Below are positions 18,677 through 26,692 of a stretch of 64,000 bases of DNA, piece by piece (positions within the stretch are counted from its first letter, which is position 1; each line of letters opens with the position of its first letter). Source of the stretch: Phycisphaerae bacterium (GTDB lineage: Bacteria; Planctomycetota; Phycisphaerae; UBA1845); assembly GCA_029260055.1 (NCBI GenBank), contig JAJDDX010000500.1:119467-183466 (forward strand). Direction: 5' to 3'. The position numbers and the translations under genes are program-made. The notes under the pieces were generated by a model, which worked only from the letters and a program-made list of their open reading frames with translations, did no database searches and was not told the DNA's origin.

Positions 18677-19476
18677 CAGTCCCGACCCTTCAGGATGCGA
18701 CGATAAACGAGCCGTTGTCGGATCCACTGGAGAACCGCTTTGGGGGTCTGGTCGACATCGACTTTCTCGTACCCACCATCGGCCATCAGGTACCCGGTCG
18801 ACATCGGCGAGTAGATGGGCGATCCGTGCCCATCCTCCTGACCGAGCACGTCCCACGGTCGATCGCCCTCGGCCGCGATGTACGCGCGCAGGCGCGTGTA
18901 GGCGTCCACCTCAATCCTTGTGACCGTAAGCCACAGGCTGATGGCGTGTTGGGTGTTGTGGGTCTTCGCGCTGGTCACCATCGCCAGGTCCCATGCGAAG
19001 TCAGAGAGCTTCGTTAGCGGCTCCTCAACCCGCTTCTTACGGAGCCCATCGAGCGCCATGACGATCACCCTGGAGACCTGGTCCCACTTGTTGTTGAGCA
19101 AGACCCTGGCCTTACTGAGATCGACTCCCACGGTGGCGACGTTCGCGAGCACCCAGTCGTAGGCGTCGCTGACAAAGTTCTGCCACGGACGTTCACCGAC
19201 CCACGTCGGGCACTTGCCCAACTCCAGGTCGTCAGCCAGTTCGAAAAAGTTGCCGTTGGATGTCAGCCGGAACAACTTGGTGTCCCCTAGAATCCGCTTC
19301 TCCCACTTCGCGTCGAGGTCCTCCGCGCGTTCTCCGATGTTGTGCATCAACCCACGGAGAGCTATCGCCCCTACCTGCTCATGTTTGAGGCACAGCCGGA
19401 TAGCCTCCCACTTCGAGCGCCTGGTGAGGTACGCCCGGTACCGTTTCCACCGCTCCAGTGTCTCCACCTCATCCAA
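18676..19476 (-). CDS. Unknown protein in the recombination cluster
   Basis: 266 residues from a TTG at 19476, chosen because AGGAGG lies 9 bases upstream and the frame before it overlaps the Hjc-like gene as filler. Sequence begins MDEVETLERWKRYRAYLTRR. It is soluble with several Trp-rich helices. No domain is recognised. It is coupled on both sides to nucleases, so a recombination or DNA-repair link is plausible. Confidence 0.55.
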   Translation of the reverse strand: MDEVETLERWKRYRAYLTRRSKWEAIRLCLKHEQVGAIALRGLMHNIGERAEDLDAKWEKRILGDTKLFRLTSNGNFFELADDLELGKCPTWVGERPWQNFVSDAYDWVLANVATVGVDLSKARVLLNNKWDQVSRVIVMALDGLRKKRVEEPLTKLSDFAWDLAMVTSAKTHNTQHAISLWLTVTRIEVDAYTRLRAYIAAEGDRPWDVLGQEDGHGSPIYSPMSTGYLMADGGYEKVDVDQTPKAVLQWIRQRLVYRRILKGRD

Positions 19477-19933
19477 AATCCGGACCCTCCTGGCCCAGCG
19501 CCTCGAAGATGGCCTGCACCGTCGTAGCCGGAAACATGACCCAGTCGGTCTCCGCGGAGAGCCCCTGCCTCGCGAGCTTGTCCATGACCTCCTTGTCGAA
19601 CTGGATCGCGAGGGCCGGATGCTTGTGGACGTTGAACGCCTCACGCGTAATCTTCGCGAGCCACTCCGCCTTCACGCTGATCGACTTGCCGTGTCCATTC
19701 GCCCTCAACGTCGTGCGCTTGCACTCGACGAGGAGAGGGAAGTCTTGGATGTACCCGCTGCCCTCACGTGCCGCATCCCCCTTGGCGTCCTCGTGACTCC
19801 CTGAGCCGCCCTGGCGTCTTCCTCCGACCACCAGGGCGACCTTCTTCTCCTGAGCCTTGGGCTTGACCCTGTGGCTCCTACGCTTCTCCGTCTCCTCGGG
19901 CCGGTGAGTCGACGGCTTCGTCCTTTCGGCCAC
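19469..19933 (-). CDS. Hjc/Rpc-like PD-(D/E)XK endonuclease
   Basis: 154 residues. The pattern GGRRQGGSGSHEDAKGDA, then PLLVECKRTT, SISVKAEWLAKITREA, and PALAIQFD follows the archaeal Hjc and phage Rpc-type Holliday junction nuclease layout (R-x-x-GSG, K-G-D, E-C-K, then S-x-x, L-x-K-x-x-x-E-A, P-x-L). Catalytic residues would be the Asp in KGD and the Glu/Lys in ECK. With the RuvC-like protein this gives the phage two candidate junction-cutting enzymes. Confidence 0.72.
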   Translation of the reverse strand: MAERTKPSTHRPEETEKRRSHRVKPKAQEKKVALVVGGRRQGGSGSHEDAKGDAAREGSGYIQDFPLLVECKRTTLRANGHGKSISVKAEWLAKITREAFNVHKHPALAIQFDKEVMDKLARQGLSAETDWVMFPATTVQAIFEALGQEGPDFG

Positions 19934-19936
19934 AGG

Positions 19937-21514
19937 TCACATGCTCCGAAGCATCGCGTCTTCGAGGATCGACTGACGGACCGCATCGTAGAAGTGAACG
20001 TCGTCGCGCAGGTCCGTGAGGATGGCCGCCTGGGACGTGTACTCCCGGCCACCGAGCTTGTACTTCGAGGCCGAGCCCTTCTTCTCCTGCTCGACGAGGT
20101 ACTTGAGCGACATCTTGAAGACACGCTCCCAATCAATGACCGTGCCCGCACAGTAGGCGTCGGTGTCGCGCATCGCCTGGCGGTAGCTTCCCTCGACGTC
20201 ACGAAGACCGACGCCATGCCCACCCTTGGACTTGGTCACCTTGAAGATGAACTCCTCCCAGACCGGGATGGTGATGCTCTCGTTCTTGTCCTTGGCACCC
20301 CACAACTCCTCGACGGTCTCCGTGGCCCCGTGCCGGAACTTGATCTCAGAGACGACCTGGAAGCCCTGACCCTTGCCGCCGGGCATCGTGGCCGGCGAGC
20401 CGAACATAACCCCGATCTTCTCTCGCTCCTGGTTGATCCAGATCTGGGTAACGGGCCGCTTGCCGTAACGGACGACGTTGGCGGATTCCTTGTTCCACCT
20501 CCGGATCGCCTTGTTCATGAGCCGCGCCGCGAGGCCCTGTTGCCACGCCTCGGCCGACTCGGTCAGCTCCTTTTTGGGCGTAAGCTGGGCGATGGAGTCA
20601 ATGGCCAGCAGGTCGACCTCACCCGTGAAGATGAGACCGGCCATGATGTCAATCGCCTCCTCGGCCGAGTTCGACCAGATCAGGAGGAGCCGGTCGGTGT
20701 CCACTCCGAGCTTCGTGGCCCAGTCAATGTCGAGCGTCATCTCCTCGTCGAACCACGCCACGACCATCTCGTTGTAGGAGTTCAGAGACATGCCCTCATT
20801 CCAGGCCTCAAGAGCGGCCCTGTGCTTCTTGCTCTTCTTGGCGGGCTTGCTGCTCCCCTCGATGAGCCCCATCTCCATCAGTTCGTCGATGGACGGTTCC
20901 TCGGGATCGTAGAGCTTCCTCGCGAAACAATCGCAAAAACCACGCGCCTCCCACCGAGCCTCCGGGTCCTCCTCCAGTTCGGCCTCCGATGGCCTGATGG
21001 ACTCGACGTCGCCCCCAGTGTGGATGGCCATCGCGTAGGTGTCGCCCTTCACGTAGATGACCGTCAGCACCTCGTCCACATCCTCCATGATCGGGTGGAT
21101 ACTGTACCCGTCCTTGATGAGCTTCTCGTGGACCGCGCCCCTCGTGAGTGCCGAGTTGGCGTCCCACTCATGGACCTGCTTGAAACAGTCTCCCGGCTTC
21201 TCGGCCTTGAGCCCCACGACCGTGACCCAGCCGTCACGGCGAGCACGGCGAAAACAGTTGCGGCAGACATTCTGGGCCTCACCGCACGTGCGGAGCGCCG
21301 ACGAGGTTTTGCCGCCGCTTTTTTTGCCCCAGAAGAGGGTGACATTGCCGACCTTCAGGCCGCCGCCGAGGGCGTAGTCGAGATCGATGGCGCCCGTCGG
21401 GATGCGCCGATCGATGCCGAGTATGGAGGTCGCCGCGCGACGACAGGACCCCTCTTGCTTGCGCTTCCCCTGCTCTCGCAAAAAAGCGTTGAGAGCCTTC
21501 TTAGCCTTCGCCAT
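19937..21514 (-). CDS. RecA/UvsX-like recombinase with a large cysteine-bearing insertion
   Basis: 525 residues; the ATG overlaps the upstream stop (TGATG). Residues 39-70 are RecA-like (IPTGAIDLDYALGGGL, Walker A GKKSGGKT). The catalytic-acid segment VAWFDEEMTLD comes only near residue 252 and Walker B LLAIDSIAQL near 302. In RecA the first two are about 25 residues apart, so some 165 residues are inserted here. The insert has Cys at C77, C84, C87, C110 and the pair FCDCF at 194-196, possibly zinc-binding. RecA-like loop and NQ motif follow (IWINQEREKIG, MPGGKGQGF). It should drive strand exchange in recombination-dependent replication. Confidence 0.85.
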   Translation of the reverse strand: MAKAKKALNAFLREQGKRKQEGSCRRAATSILGIDRRIPTGAIDLDYALGGGLKVGNVTLFWGKKSGGKTSSALRTCGEAQNVCRNCFRRARRDGWVTVVGLKAEKPGDCFKQVHEWDANSALTRGAVHEKLIKDGYSIHPIMEDVDEVLTVIYVKGDTYAMAIHTGGDVESIRPSEAELEEDPEARWEARGFCDCFARKLYDPEEPSIDELMEMGLIEGSSKPAKKSKKHRAALEAWNEGMSLNSYNEMVVAWFDEEMTLDIDWATKLGVDTDRLLLIWSNSAEEAIDIMAGLIFTGEVDLLAIDSIAQLTPKKELTESAEAWQQGLAARLMNKAIRRWNKESANVVRYGKRPVTQIWINQEREKIGVMFGSPATMPGGKGQGFQVVSEIKFRHGATETVEELWGAKDKNESITIPVWEEFIFKVTKSKGGHGVGLRDVEGSYRQAMRDTDAYCAGTVIDWERVFKMSLKYLVEQEKKGSASKYKLGGREYTSQAAILTDLRDDVHFYDAVRQSILEDAMLRSM

Positions 21515-21852
21515 CAGAGAGGACTCTTTGGCCCAGGCTTCTTGGAGCGAATCGAGGTGACCGCCTCCTTGATCCGCGTCTCGATGAAATCCTCGGCCCA
21601 CTTGTCGGCCAGGTGGAGGTCTTCCAGGTAGCAAGGCACCTCGACCGAGACGTCGATGCGGGCGCTCTCAAAGTTCCCGAGGTTCATGGTGAGCCCGTAC
21701 CCTCGTCGGACGATGGCTGGGGTGGTCTCAAATTTCACCACTTTGACGATCTCCTCGTCGGCCGCGATGATCTTCTCCTGGCCGTTGCCCCGCTTGAAGC
21801 GATGGTCGACGGTCACGATGATGGGATGATCCTGTCCCTTTTCGCTGCTCAT
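21514..21852 (-). CDS. Small unknown protein upstream of the recombinase
   Basis: 112 residues from MSSEKGQDHPIIVTVDHRFK, mostly beta-rich in the middle (IVTVDH, IVKVVKFETTPAIV, RIDVSVEVPCYL) with a C-terminal helix and basic tail. The ATG is 1 base past the regulator's stop and its own stop overlaps the recombinase ATG. No family recognised. Confidence 0.55.
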   Translation of the reverse strand: MSSEKGQDHPIIVTVDHRFKRGNGQEKIIAADEEIVKVVKFETTPAIVRRGYGLTMNLGNFESARIDVSVEVPCYLEDLHLADKWAEDFIETRIKEAVTSIRSKKPGPKSPL

Positions 21853-21853
21853 T

Positions 21854-22396
21854 CTACTCCTCCTGCTGCTCCGGCTCCGGAGCGGGTGTTCTCGTCTTGG
21901 CGAGCACGTAGTCGAGGTCTCCTTCGGTTCCAACGGGCACGCCCGACTCGACCCACGCGGCCATGATTCGGTCGGACATCTCGGGGTCCGCCGGAAAGAG
22001 CCGACGCTTGCCACCGACCTCATCTCTCACAGCCTCGATCATCGATCTCGTGTAGAGGCGATGACCGCGGGTGTCCCGGAAGGGCGTCGGAGGCAAGAGC
22101 CCCTGCTTCTCCCAGTGCGAGATGGATTGGACAGACCGCTGCACGAAAGTCGCGAAGGCCCCCACACTGAAGAGTTGGACCTCCCCGCCGTCACCGGCCT
22201 GACAGGTCTTCACCTGGTTGATTCGAGGCATACGAACTTTGGGACGACCACGCTTCTTGTCGCGGTAGGTCTGCGAGTGCTTGAGCACCCGTTTTCTGTA
22301 GTCATCGTCCGACTCGTACCGCTTCCGGCGCTTGTCGTTGATGTCGTCCTTGTTGTCTTCGTAATACTTCTGGTAGTACCCATCTTTGTTGGGCAT
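21854..22396 (-). CDS. MerR-like helix-turn-helix protein
   Basis: 180 residues. I start at ATG 22396 (MPNKDGYYQKYYEDNKDDIN) because the strong promoter at 22416-22444 would begin transcription just upstream and GGAGGT precedes it. The N-terminal 60 residues are charged and helical, with a basic hook (KKRGRPKVRMP). Residues 75-130 (LFSVGAFATFVQRSVQSISH, WEKQGLLPPTPFRDTRGHRL, YTRSMIEAV) match the MerR-type winged helix. Likely a regulator of phage genes, first gene of the recombination operon. Confidence 0.68.
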   Translation of the reverse strand: MPNKDGYYQKYYEDNKDDINDKRRKRYESDDDYRKRVLKHSQTYRDKKRGRPKVRMPRINQVKTCQAGDGGEVQLFSVGAFATFVQRSVQSISHWEKQGLLPPTPFRDTRGHRLYTRSMIEAVRDEVGGKRRLFPADPEMSDRIMAAWVESGVPVGTEGDLDYVLAKTRTPAPEPEQQEE

Positions 22397-22415
22397 TCCG
22401 GTACCTCCACTCACC

Positions 22416-22444
22416 ATTATGGTGGTATGGTTTGCGATTGTCAA
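22416..22444 (-). promoter_or_regulatory. Near-consensus sigma70 promoter
   Basis: TTGACA (22439-22444), 17-base spacer, CATAAT (22416-22421) on the minus strand. The -35 overlaps the stop codon of the UvsW-like gene. The start point would leave about 13 bases before the regulator's ATG. Confidence 0.82.
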
Positions 22445-25400
22445 CCGGTGGCTCCGGCAACCTTGGTGCCAAGTTCACGGTAGAAGGACAGCCGATACTT
22501 TTTGCGTCGTTGCGTCAGCGGGAAGCGGCGGTCGACGATGTCCGCGACGATGGGGGTGGGCTTGCCTTCGCAGGTGCCCGCTCGCCACGAGCACAGATGC
22601 TCGCAGTCCTCCGGGGTCTTGTCACCCCCGAAGGCCACCGGGACGCAGAAGCGGCGCGCCCGGCCCGCAGCTTGCTCGACGTCGGATACCGGGGAGGCAA
22701 GCACCTGGGTGTCGATGGCGGGGATGTCCACGCCCTCAGAATTGTGAACAATGATCCCCGACGCTGCCCAGCTCTTGTCCGGTGGAACGGCAAAATCACC
22801 CACCTCCCTGGCACCCACAGCGACCACTGCGCGGACCGGGATCCATGCCACCGCTTCTGAAAGCACCGGTTCGCCGATGAACTCAGCGATGGCGTCGTAC
22901 CTCTCGCGAGAAAGAAAGACGATCTTGGCACTGAGCTTGGATGGAAAGACCTCGGCTGCCTCAGCCATCGCCTTCACCATGAAGCCTCCGTCGCGACCTC
23001 GTTGAACCAGATCGCGAGCCATCTGCGGAGGAACCATTGTGAAATCCCCGACACCTAGACGTCTCTTATCGTGCGACCCCACCCGGAGCTTCTTTCGGGC
23101 GAGTCTCATCCCCACCAACTCACGAGCAACCTGGGACTCGTGGCGACCAAGGAGGACCACCCAGCACCCTTTGCCACCATGGAACGGCGGCTTGGTCGGA
23201 ATGCCGAGACGTAGCAGGAGCGTTCGAGTTTGCTCCAACAGAGGTCTAGACACCGAAGAAAACGAGAAACGCCCCTCGGCACTCACACACCCGTCACCAT
23301 CGACGTACCCACCCAGGTAAGACCTAACAATCCCAAGTGGCGCCATCACAAGCTCCTGCGGCAACCTTTTGTTGTGCGCCGTCTTACACATACCAAGGCG
23401 TTCCAGCTCTTCCCGTAACCACGACTTACGACCTGGACCCGAACTTCCACCGAGCACTCTCGTGTTCCAGTGTTGGTGGCGCTCCTTCGCGAGAAACATA
23501 CCGTGACTCCGAAGAACACGATCGGCCTCGCTGACAAGCTCCTGGTCGTCCGAAGTGAGACCGAAGGTCCCTCGCTCAGGACACGACAACGACCCGTCCG
23601 CCATGAGTAAACCCATCAACCACGCATCGTCCTCAGACAGGTCAGTTGGTTGAGTTTCCAAATCCAGCTTGCGCGGCACCGAGACATAGTCCCCACCCGT
23701 ACTGGACGGCGATCCCTCATGGGCAACCAAATCACCGGCCTCCACCCACCCCCTCTGGGTCCACATACGGTGATCTGGAGTGAGCACCAGTGAACGCTTC
23801 CCGGTTCCTCCAACCACCACCTCCACACACTCCTTGATCCCGAAAAGTCCGACATCGGACGGCTCCACCACGGAGCACACATTCCTCCCCGACACCACCC
23901 TGACCTTGGCACCGTCTTCAATACACTGCCTCATGGTCACCACCTCTCCGTTGAGAGGGTCCACGACCTCCGTATCTATGTCGACGCAGCACATCTGGTA
24001 GGTCGCGAAGACCACTCGTGCCCGCTCGGCCTCGTAGAGGTCCTCCTCGGTCAGGGGCTTCCTCACCGGCTTCGACTTGTCCTGCGCAATGTCGTAGTCG
24101 CGCGCGAGCGAGCACAACTGCTTGCCGTTCAGGTTCTCCAGGATCCGCTTCGCGTGGCGGTGCTTGTAGAGGGAGATCTCGTGGGCCGGATCGAACCGGT
24201 CGTCCCCGTTCTCGTCCTGCGCGTAGAGCACCGTCATCCGGCCGCACTTGCCGTTCCACATGAGGGTGACCTTCGGCTTCTTCTTGCTCTTGGCCTTCGT
24301 GATGTCGTCCTCGGCCTGCACGCCCTTCAGGCCGTCACCGGCAGCCTTGTACCGGCGGAAGTGGCGGTAGATGGTGGCGATGGCCTGGAGGCGCTCCTCG
24401 GGCTCCAGGTCGCGGACCTTCTTGAGGCTGAGGGTCATCTCTCCCGTAAACCACTCGCCCACGTAGAAGCCCGTCGAGAGATCCTCGACCGTCGACTGCT
24501 CGCGGATCAGTTTCTCCAGCACCTTGAGCTGCTCCAGGCGTTCGGAGATGACCATGAGCTTGCGGCCGGCCGGCGACCGTAGAGCTTTTACGGCCTCGTC
24601 GACAACCACCTGGTTCCGCTTCGTCAGCTTCGTCAGGACGTTGATCACCACGCTCGGGCTGACCGTGTCCTCGGTGAGCATGTCCGGGCCACGCGCGTCG
24701 GACTCGACCATCCTCACGAGCGGTTTGGGGGTCTCGGTCTTGGCCTTGTAGACGACCTCGCCGATAGACCACCAGAAGACCTTGTCGGCCCCGTCCTTAC
24801 GCCTGGGGGTCGCCGTGAGCCCGACGATGTACTGAGCGGCGAAGAGCGACGGCACCGGCGCCCACGAGCCCGCGCCGATGCGATGGGTCTCGTCGATGAA
24901 AATGAGCCCATGGTGGGAGTAGAACTCCTGGGGGTAACGGGCCTCTCCGGACTTCCCCTCCAGCGAGAGCGACTGGACCATCGCGACACTGAAGTCGTGG
25001 TCCTCGAACTCGCACCGCGCCTCCTGGACAATGCCCACCCGAGCGTCAGGCATGAAGCGCTTGATGCGCCGCACCCACTGACGCATCAGGAACTCCTTGT
25101 GGACGATGATGAGGGTTTTCCGTCCTAGCTTGTACGCGAGCGCGAGCGCGGTGTTGGTCTTGCCGAAGCCCGTGGCCCCCTGGAGAATGCCGCCGAGCCC
25201 GAGCCCACGTCGGTTGTCGTTTGCGCCCTCGGGCACGACCATGTGATCCCACATCGCGTCGATGGCCGTGGCCTGCTCGGCGTACTTGCCCTCCTGTCGC
25301 AGGAGGTTCTTGAACGGAGCCATCGGCTCGCCATCGGAGAAGGTCCAGACGATCTCGTGGTTGCCCTGGGAGGTGCCGAAGAAGTAGGCCCTCGGTACTC

Positions 25401-25575
25401 CGATGCAACCTCGGCTCTTCTCGATGCGGTAGCACCTGATGGGGGTCGGCTTGGTGTCGCTGTACATTGAGAGCTTCTTCGGCACGATGGTCAGCGCCTT
25501 CTTCAGGTACGCGACACCGTCCGCGCCCAGCTCCTCCATCGAGAGCCAGACCATGCCCGAGACCTCAACCTTCAA
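22441..25575 (-). CDS. UvsW-like SF2 helicase interrupted by an intein
   Basis: 1,044 residues from a TTG at 25575 preceded by AGGAGG; about 628 without the intein (T4 UvsW is 587). Motifs: Walker A GATGFGKTNTALALA, DETH box IFIDETHRIG, motif III GLTATPRRKDG, and the motif V region FATYQMC-SEGVDIPAID rebuilt by splicing, then motif VI QAAGRARR. In T4 UvsW unwinds branched DNA and R-loops and switches origin use to recombination-dependent replication. The 205-base leader carries a copy of the 14-base palindrome. Confidence 0.85.
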   Translation of the reverse strand: MKVEVSGMVWLSMEELGADGVAYLKKALTIVPKKLSMYSDTKPTPIRCYRIEKSRGCIGVPRAYFFGTSQGNHEIVWTFSDGEPMAPFKNLLRQEGKYAEQATAIDAMWDHMVVPEGANDNRRGLGLGGILQGATGFGKTNTALALAYKLGRKTLIIVHKEFLMRQWVRRIKRFMPDARVGIVQEARCEFEDHDFSVAMVQSLSLEGKSGEARYPQEFYSHHGLIFIDETHRIGAGSWAPVPSLFAAQYIVGLTATPRRKDGADKVFWWSIGEVVYKAKTETPKPLVRMVESDARGPDMLTEDTVSPSVVINVLTKLTKRNQVVVDEAVKALRSPAGRKLMVISERLEQLKVLEKLIREQSTVEDLSTGFYVGEWFTGEMTLSLKKVRDLEPEERLQAIATIYRHFRRYKAAGDGLKGVQAEDDITKAKSKKKPKVTLMWNGKCGRMTVLYAQDENGDDRFDPAHEISLYKHRHAKRILENLNGKQLCSLARDYDIAQDKSKPVRKPLTEEDLYEAERARVVFATYQMCCVDIDTEVVDPLNGEVVTMRQCIEDGAKVRVVSGRNVCSVVEPSDVGLFGIKECVEVVVGGTGKRSLVLTPDHRMWTQRGWVEAGDLVAHEGSPSSTGGDYVSVPRKLDLETQPTDLSEDDAWLMGLLMADGSLSCPERGTFGLTSDDQELVSEADRVLRSHGMFLAKERHQHWNTRVLGGSSGPGRKSWLREELERLGMCKTAHNKRLPQELVMAPLGIVRSYLGGYVDGDGCVSAEGRFSFSSVSRPLLEQTRTLLLRLGIPTKPPFHGGKGCWVVLLGRHESQVARELVGMRLARKKLRVGSHDKRRLGVGDFTMVPPQMARDLVQRGRDGGFMVKAMAEAAEVFPSKLSAKIVFLSRERYDAIAEFIGEPVLSEAVAWIPVRAVVAVGAREVGDFAVPPDKSWAASGIIVHNSEGVDIPAIDTQVLASPVSDVEQAAGRARRFCVPVAFGGDKTPEDCEHLCSWRAGTCEGKPTPIVADIVDRRFPLTQRRKKYRLSFYRELGTKVAGATG
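22741..23988 (-). other. Intein in UvsW-like helicase, LAGLIDADG type
   Basis: 416 residues from Cys (CVDIDTEVVDPLNGEVVTMR) to IIVHN followed by Ser. Block B reads LTPDHRMW. LAGLIDADG motifs LMGLLMADGSLS and YLGGYVDGDGCVS both keep Asp, so the endonuclease may be active. Insertion is between C and SEGVD of helicase motif V. Base use looks visibly less GC-rich than in the flanking helicase. Confidence 0.9.
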
Positions 25576-25667
25576 CGGGCCCTCCTGTGGGCAAAAGAAG
25601 GGGCACCACTCGCCTCGTCGCCGTGGGGGGGGTAGGCGAGGTCGGCGAGGGTGCCCCCGCAAGATTA

Positions 25668-25681
25668 TGCAGACGTCTGCA
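25668..25681. repeat. Palindrome copy 3
   Basis: TGCAGACGTCTGCA, perfect 14-base palindrome in the 205-base gap between the gp32-like gene's stop and the UvsW-like start. Confidence 0.7.
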
Positions 25682-25780
25682 CGCGATGACGACTCAATAG
25701 GTGGGTGGCACCTACGAAGGCTCCGTACTTCCCGAGCCCTTCGAGGGTCGAAGACCACAACGGCGTCAAGTCGGTTTTAG

Positions 25781-26596
25781 TCAATAAGGAATGTCGTCGT
25801 CGACTCCACCGTCCTTGAAGTCGTCCTTGGTGCCGGTACTGCCACCACCGCCGTTGGATTCCTGCGAGGGCGCGTTCTTACCGAACATTGCGCGGATCTC
25901 CGAGATGTCCCTGGGCTTGATCTTCTCTTCCCAGTTGAAGGGCTCCCAGGGCGACCACTCCAAGAGCTTCTCGACGGATACCTTCTTTTTGTCGTCCTCG
26001 ACGGCCTTGTTACGGCGCTCGACGTAGGACTTGAGCTGTTCCATCGAGTACGCCTGGATCTCACCCGGGTCGATCTTCTCGATGAGATCGAAATCGGAGC
26101 CGCACACCTCGGTCTTCTTGCCGGGGCGCTCGATATCGAAGATGAGCCCGCGGAGCCGGCCGTGCTTGGACTTGAGCTTCTCCAACTTCTTCAGGACGCC
26201 GGGCTTGTCCTTGCCGCCCAGTTTCGCCGCGAAAATGCGCCGACTGAAGTTCATCTCGATGTGGTCCTTCTTCGTGAACCAGGGCGTCATCTCGATGACG
26301 GTGTGGCACCCCACGAAGTAGGGCCATCGGTCGTCGTATGCCTTGCAGATGGGACAGGACCCACCGCTCAACCGCGCGAGGTGTTTGTTCCTCTCGTGGC
26401 AGGGCTCCCAGTTCGTCCACTTCCCATCGTACTGAAACTGGTGCTCCCAGAACGCCGCGGGGTCGTCGTCGAGAAACAAAAAACGGCGCGTCTGGTCCGC
26501 TTTCAGGTAGACGCGATCGTTCTTACCCGAACTTGACTTAGGTGTCTCATTGTAAGCCTCCTGCGCCGACTCATATCCGGTCGAAAACCAACTCAT
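25781..26596 (-). CDS. Single-stranded DNA-binding protein, T4 gp32-like
   Basis: 271 residues. The layout fits gp32: short basic N terminus, a core with a zinc-like cluster (EPCHERNKHL, then GGSCPICKAYDD), aromatic residues, and a Gly/Ser-rich linker with an acidic C-terminal tail ending VDDDIPY. The acidic tail is the usual docking site for replication and recombination partners. T4 gp32 is 301 residues. The gene has its own strong promoter and two inverted repeats in its leader, which fits autoregulation as known for gp32. Confidence 0.75.
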   Translation of the reverse strand: MSWFSTGYESAQEAYNETPKSSSGKNDRVYLKADQTRRFLFLDDDPAAFWEHQFQYDGKWTNWEPCHERNKHLARLSGGSCPICKAYDDRWPYFVGCHTVIEMTPWFTKKDHIEMNFSRRIFAAKLGGKDKPGVLKKLEKLKSKHGRLRGLIFDIERPGKKTEVCGSDFDLIEKIDPGEIQAYSMEQLKSYVERRNKAVEDDKKKVSVEKLLEWSPWEPFNWEEKIKPRDISEIRAMFGKNAPSQESNGGGGSTGTKDDFKDGGVDDDIPY

Positions 26597-26617
26597 AAAC
26601 CGCCTCCTCGTCTATAC

Positions 26618-26655
26618 GTGCTCGGTCCGAGCACTTCCGTGTACAGCCTGTACAC
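26618..26655. promoter_or_regulatory. Two 17-base inverted repeats in the gp32-like leader
   Basis: GTGCTCGG-T-CCGAGCAC (26618-26634) and GTGTACAG-C-CTGTACAC (26639-26655). Centres are 21 bases apart, two helical turns. They lie from about +2 to +39 of the predicted transcript. They could be operators for a dimeric repressor or hairpins in the messenger. Confidence 0.75.
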
Positions 26656-26663
26656 ACTAACGG

Positions 26664-26692
26664 TACTTACCCCCTAAGGTCGGTGCAGTCAA
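26664..26692 (-). promoter_or_regulatory. Sigma70-like promoter of the gp32-like gene
   Basis: TTGACT (26687-26692), 17-base spacer, TAAGTA (26664-26669). The -35 overlaps the primase stop codon. Both inverted repeats lie immediately downstream. Confidence 0.6.

Noticed and set aside
25764-25784. TTGACT and TTGACG boxes upstream of the UvsW-like gene
   Set aside because: No acceptable -10 sequence at 15-19 bases from either box.
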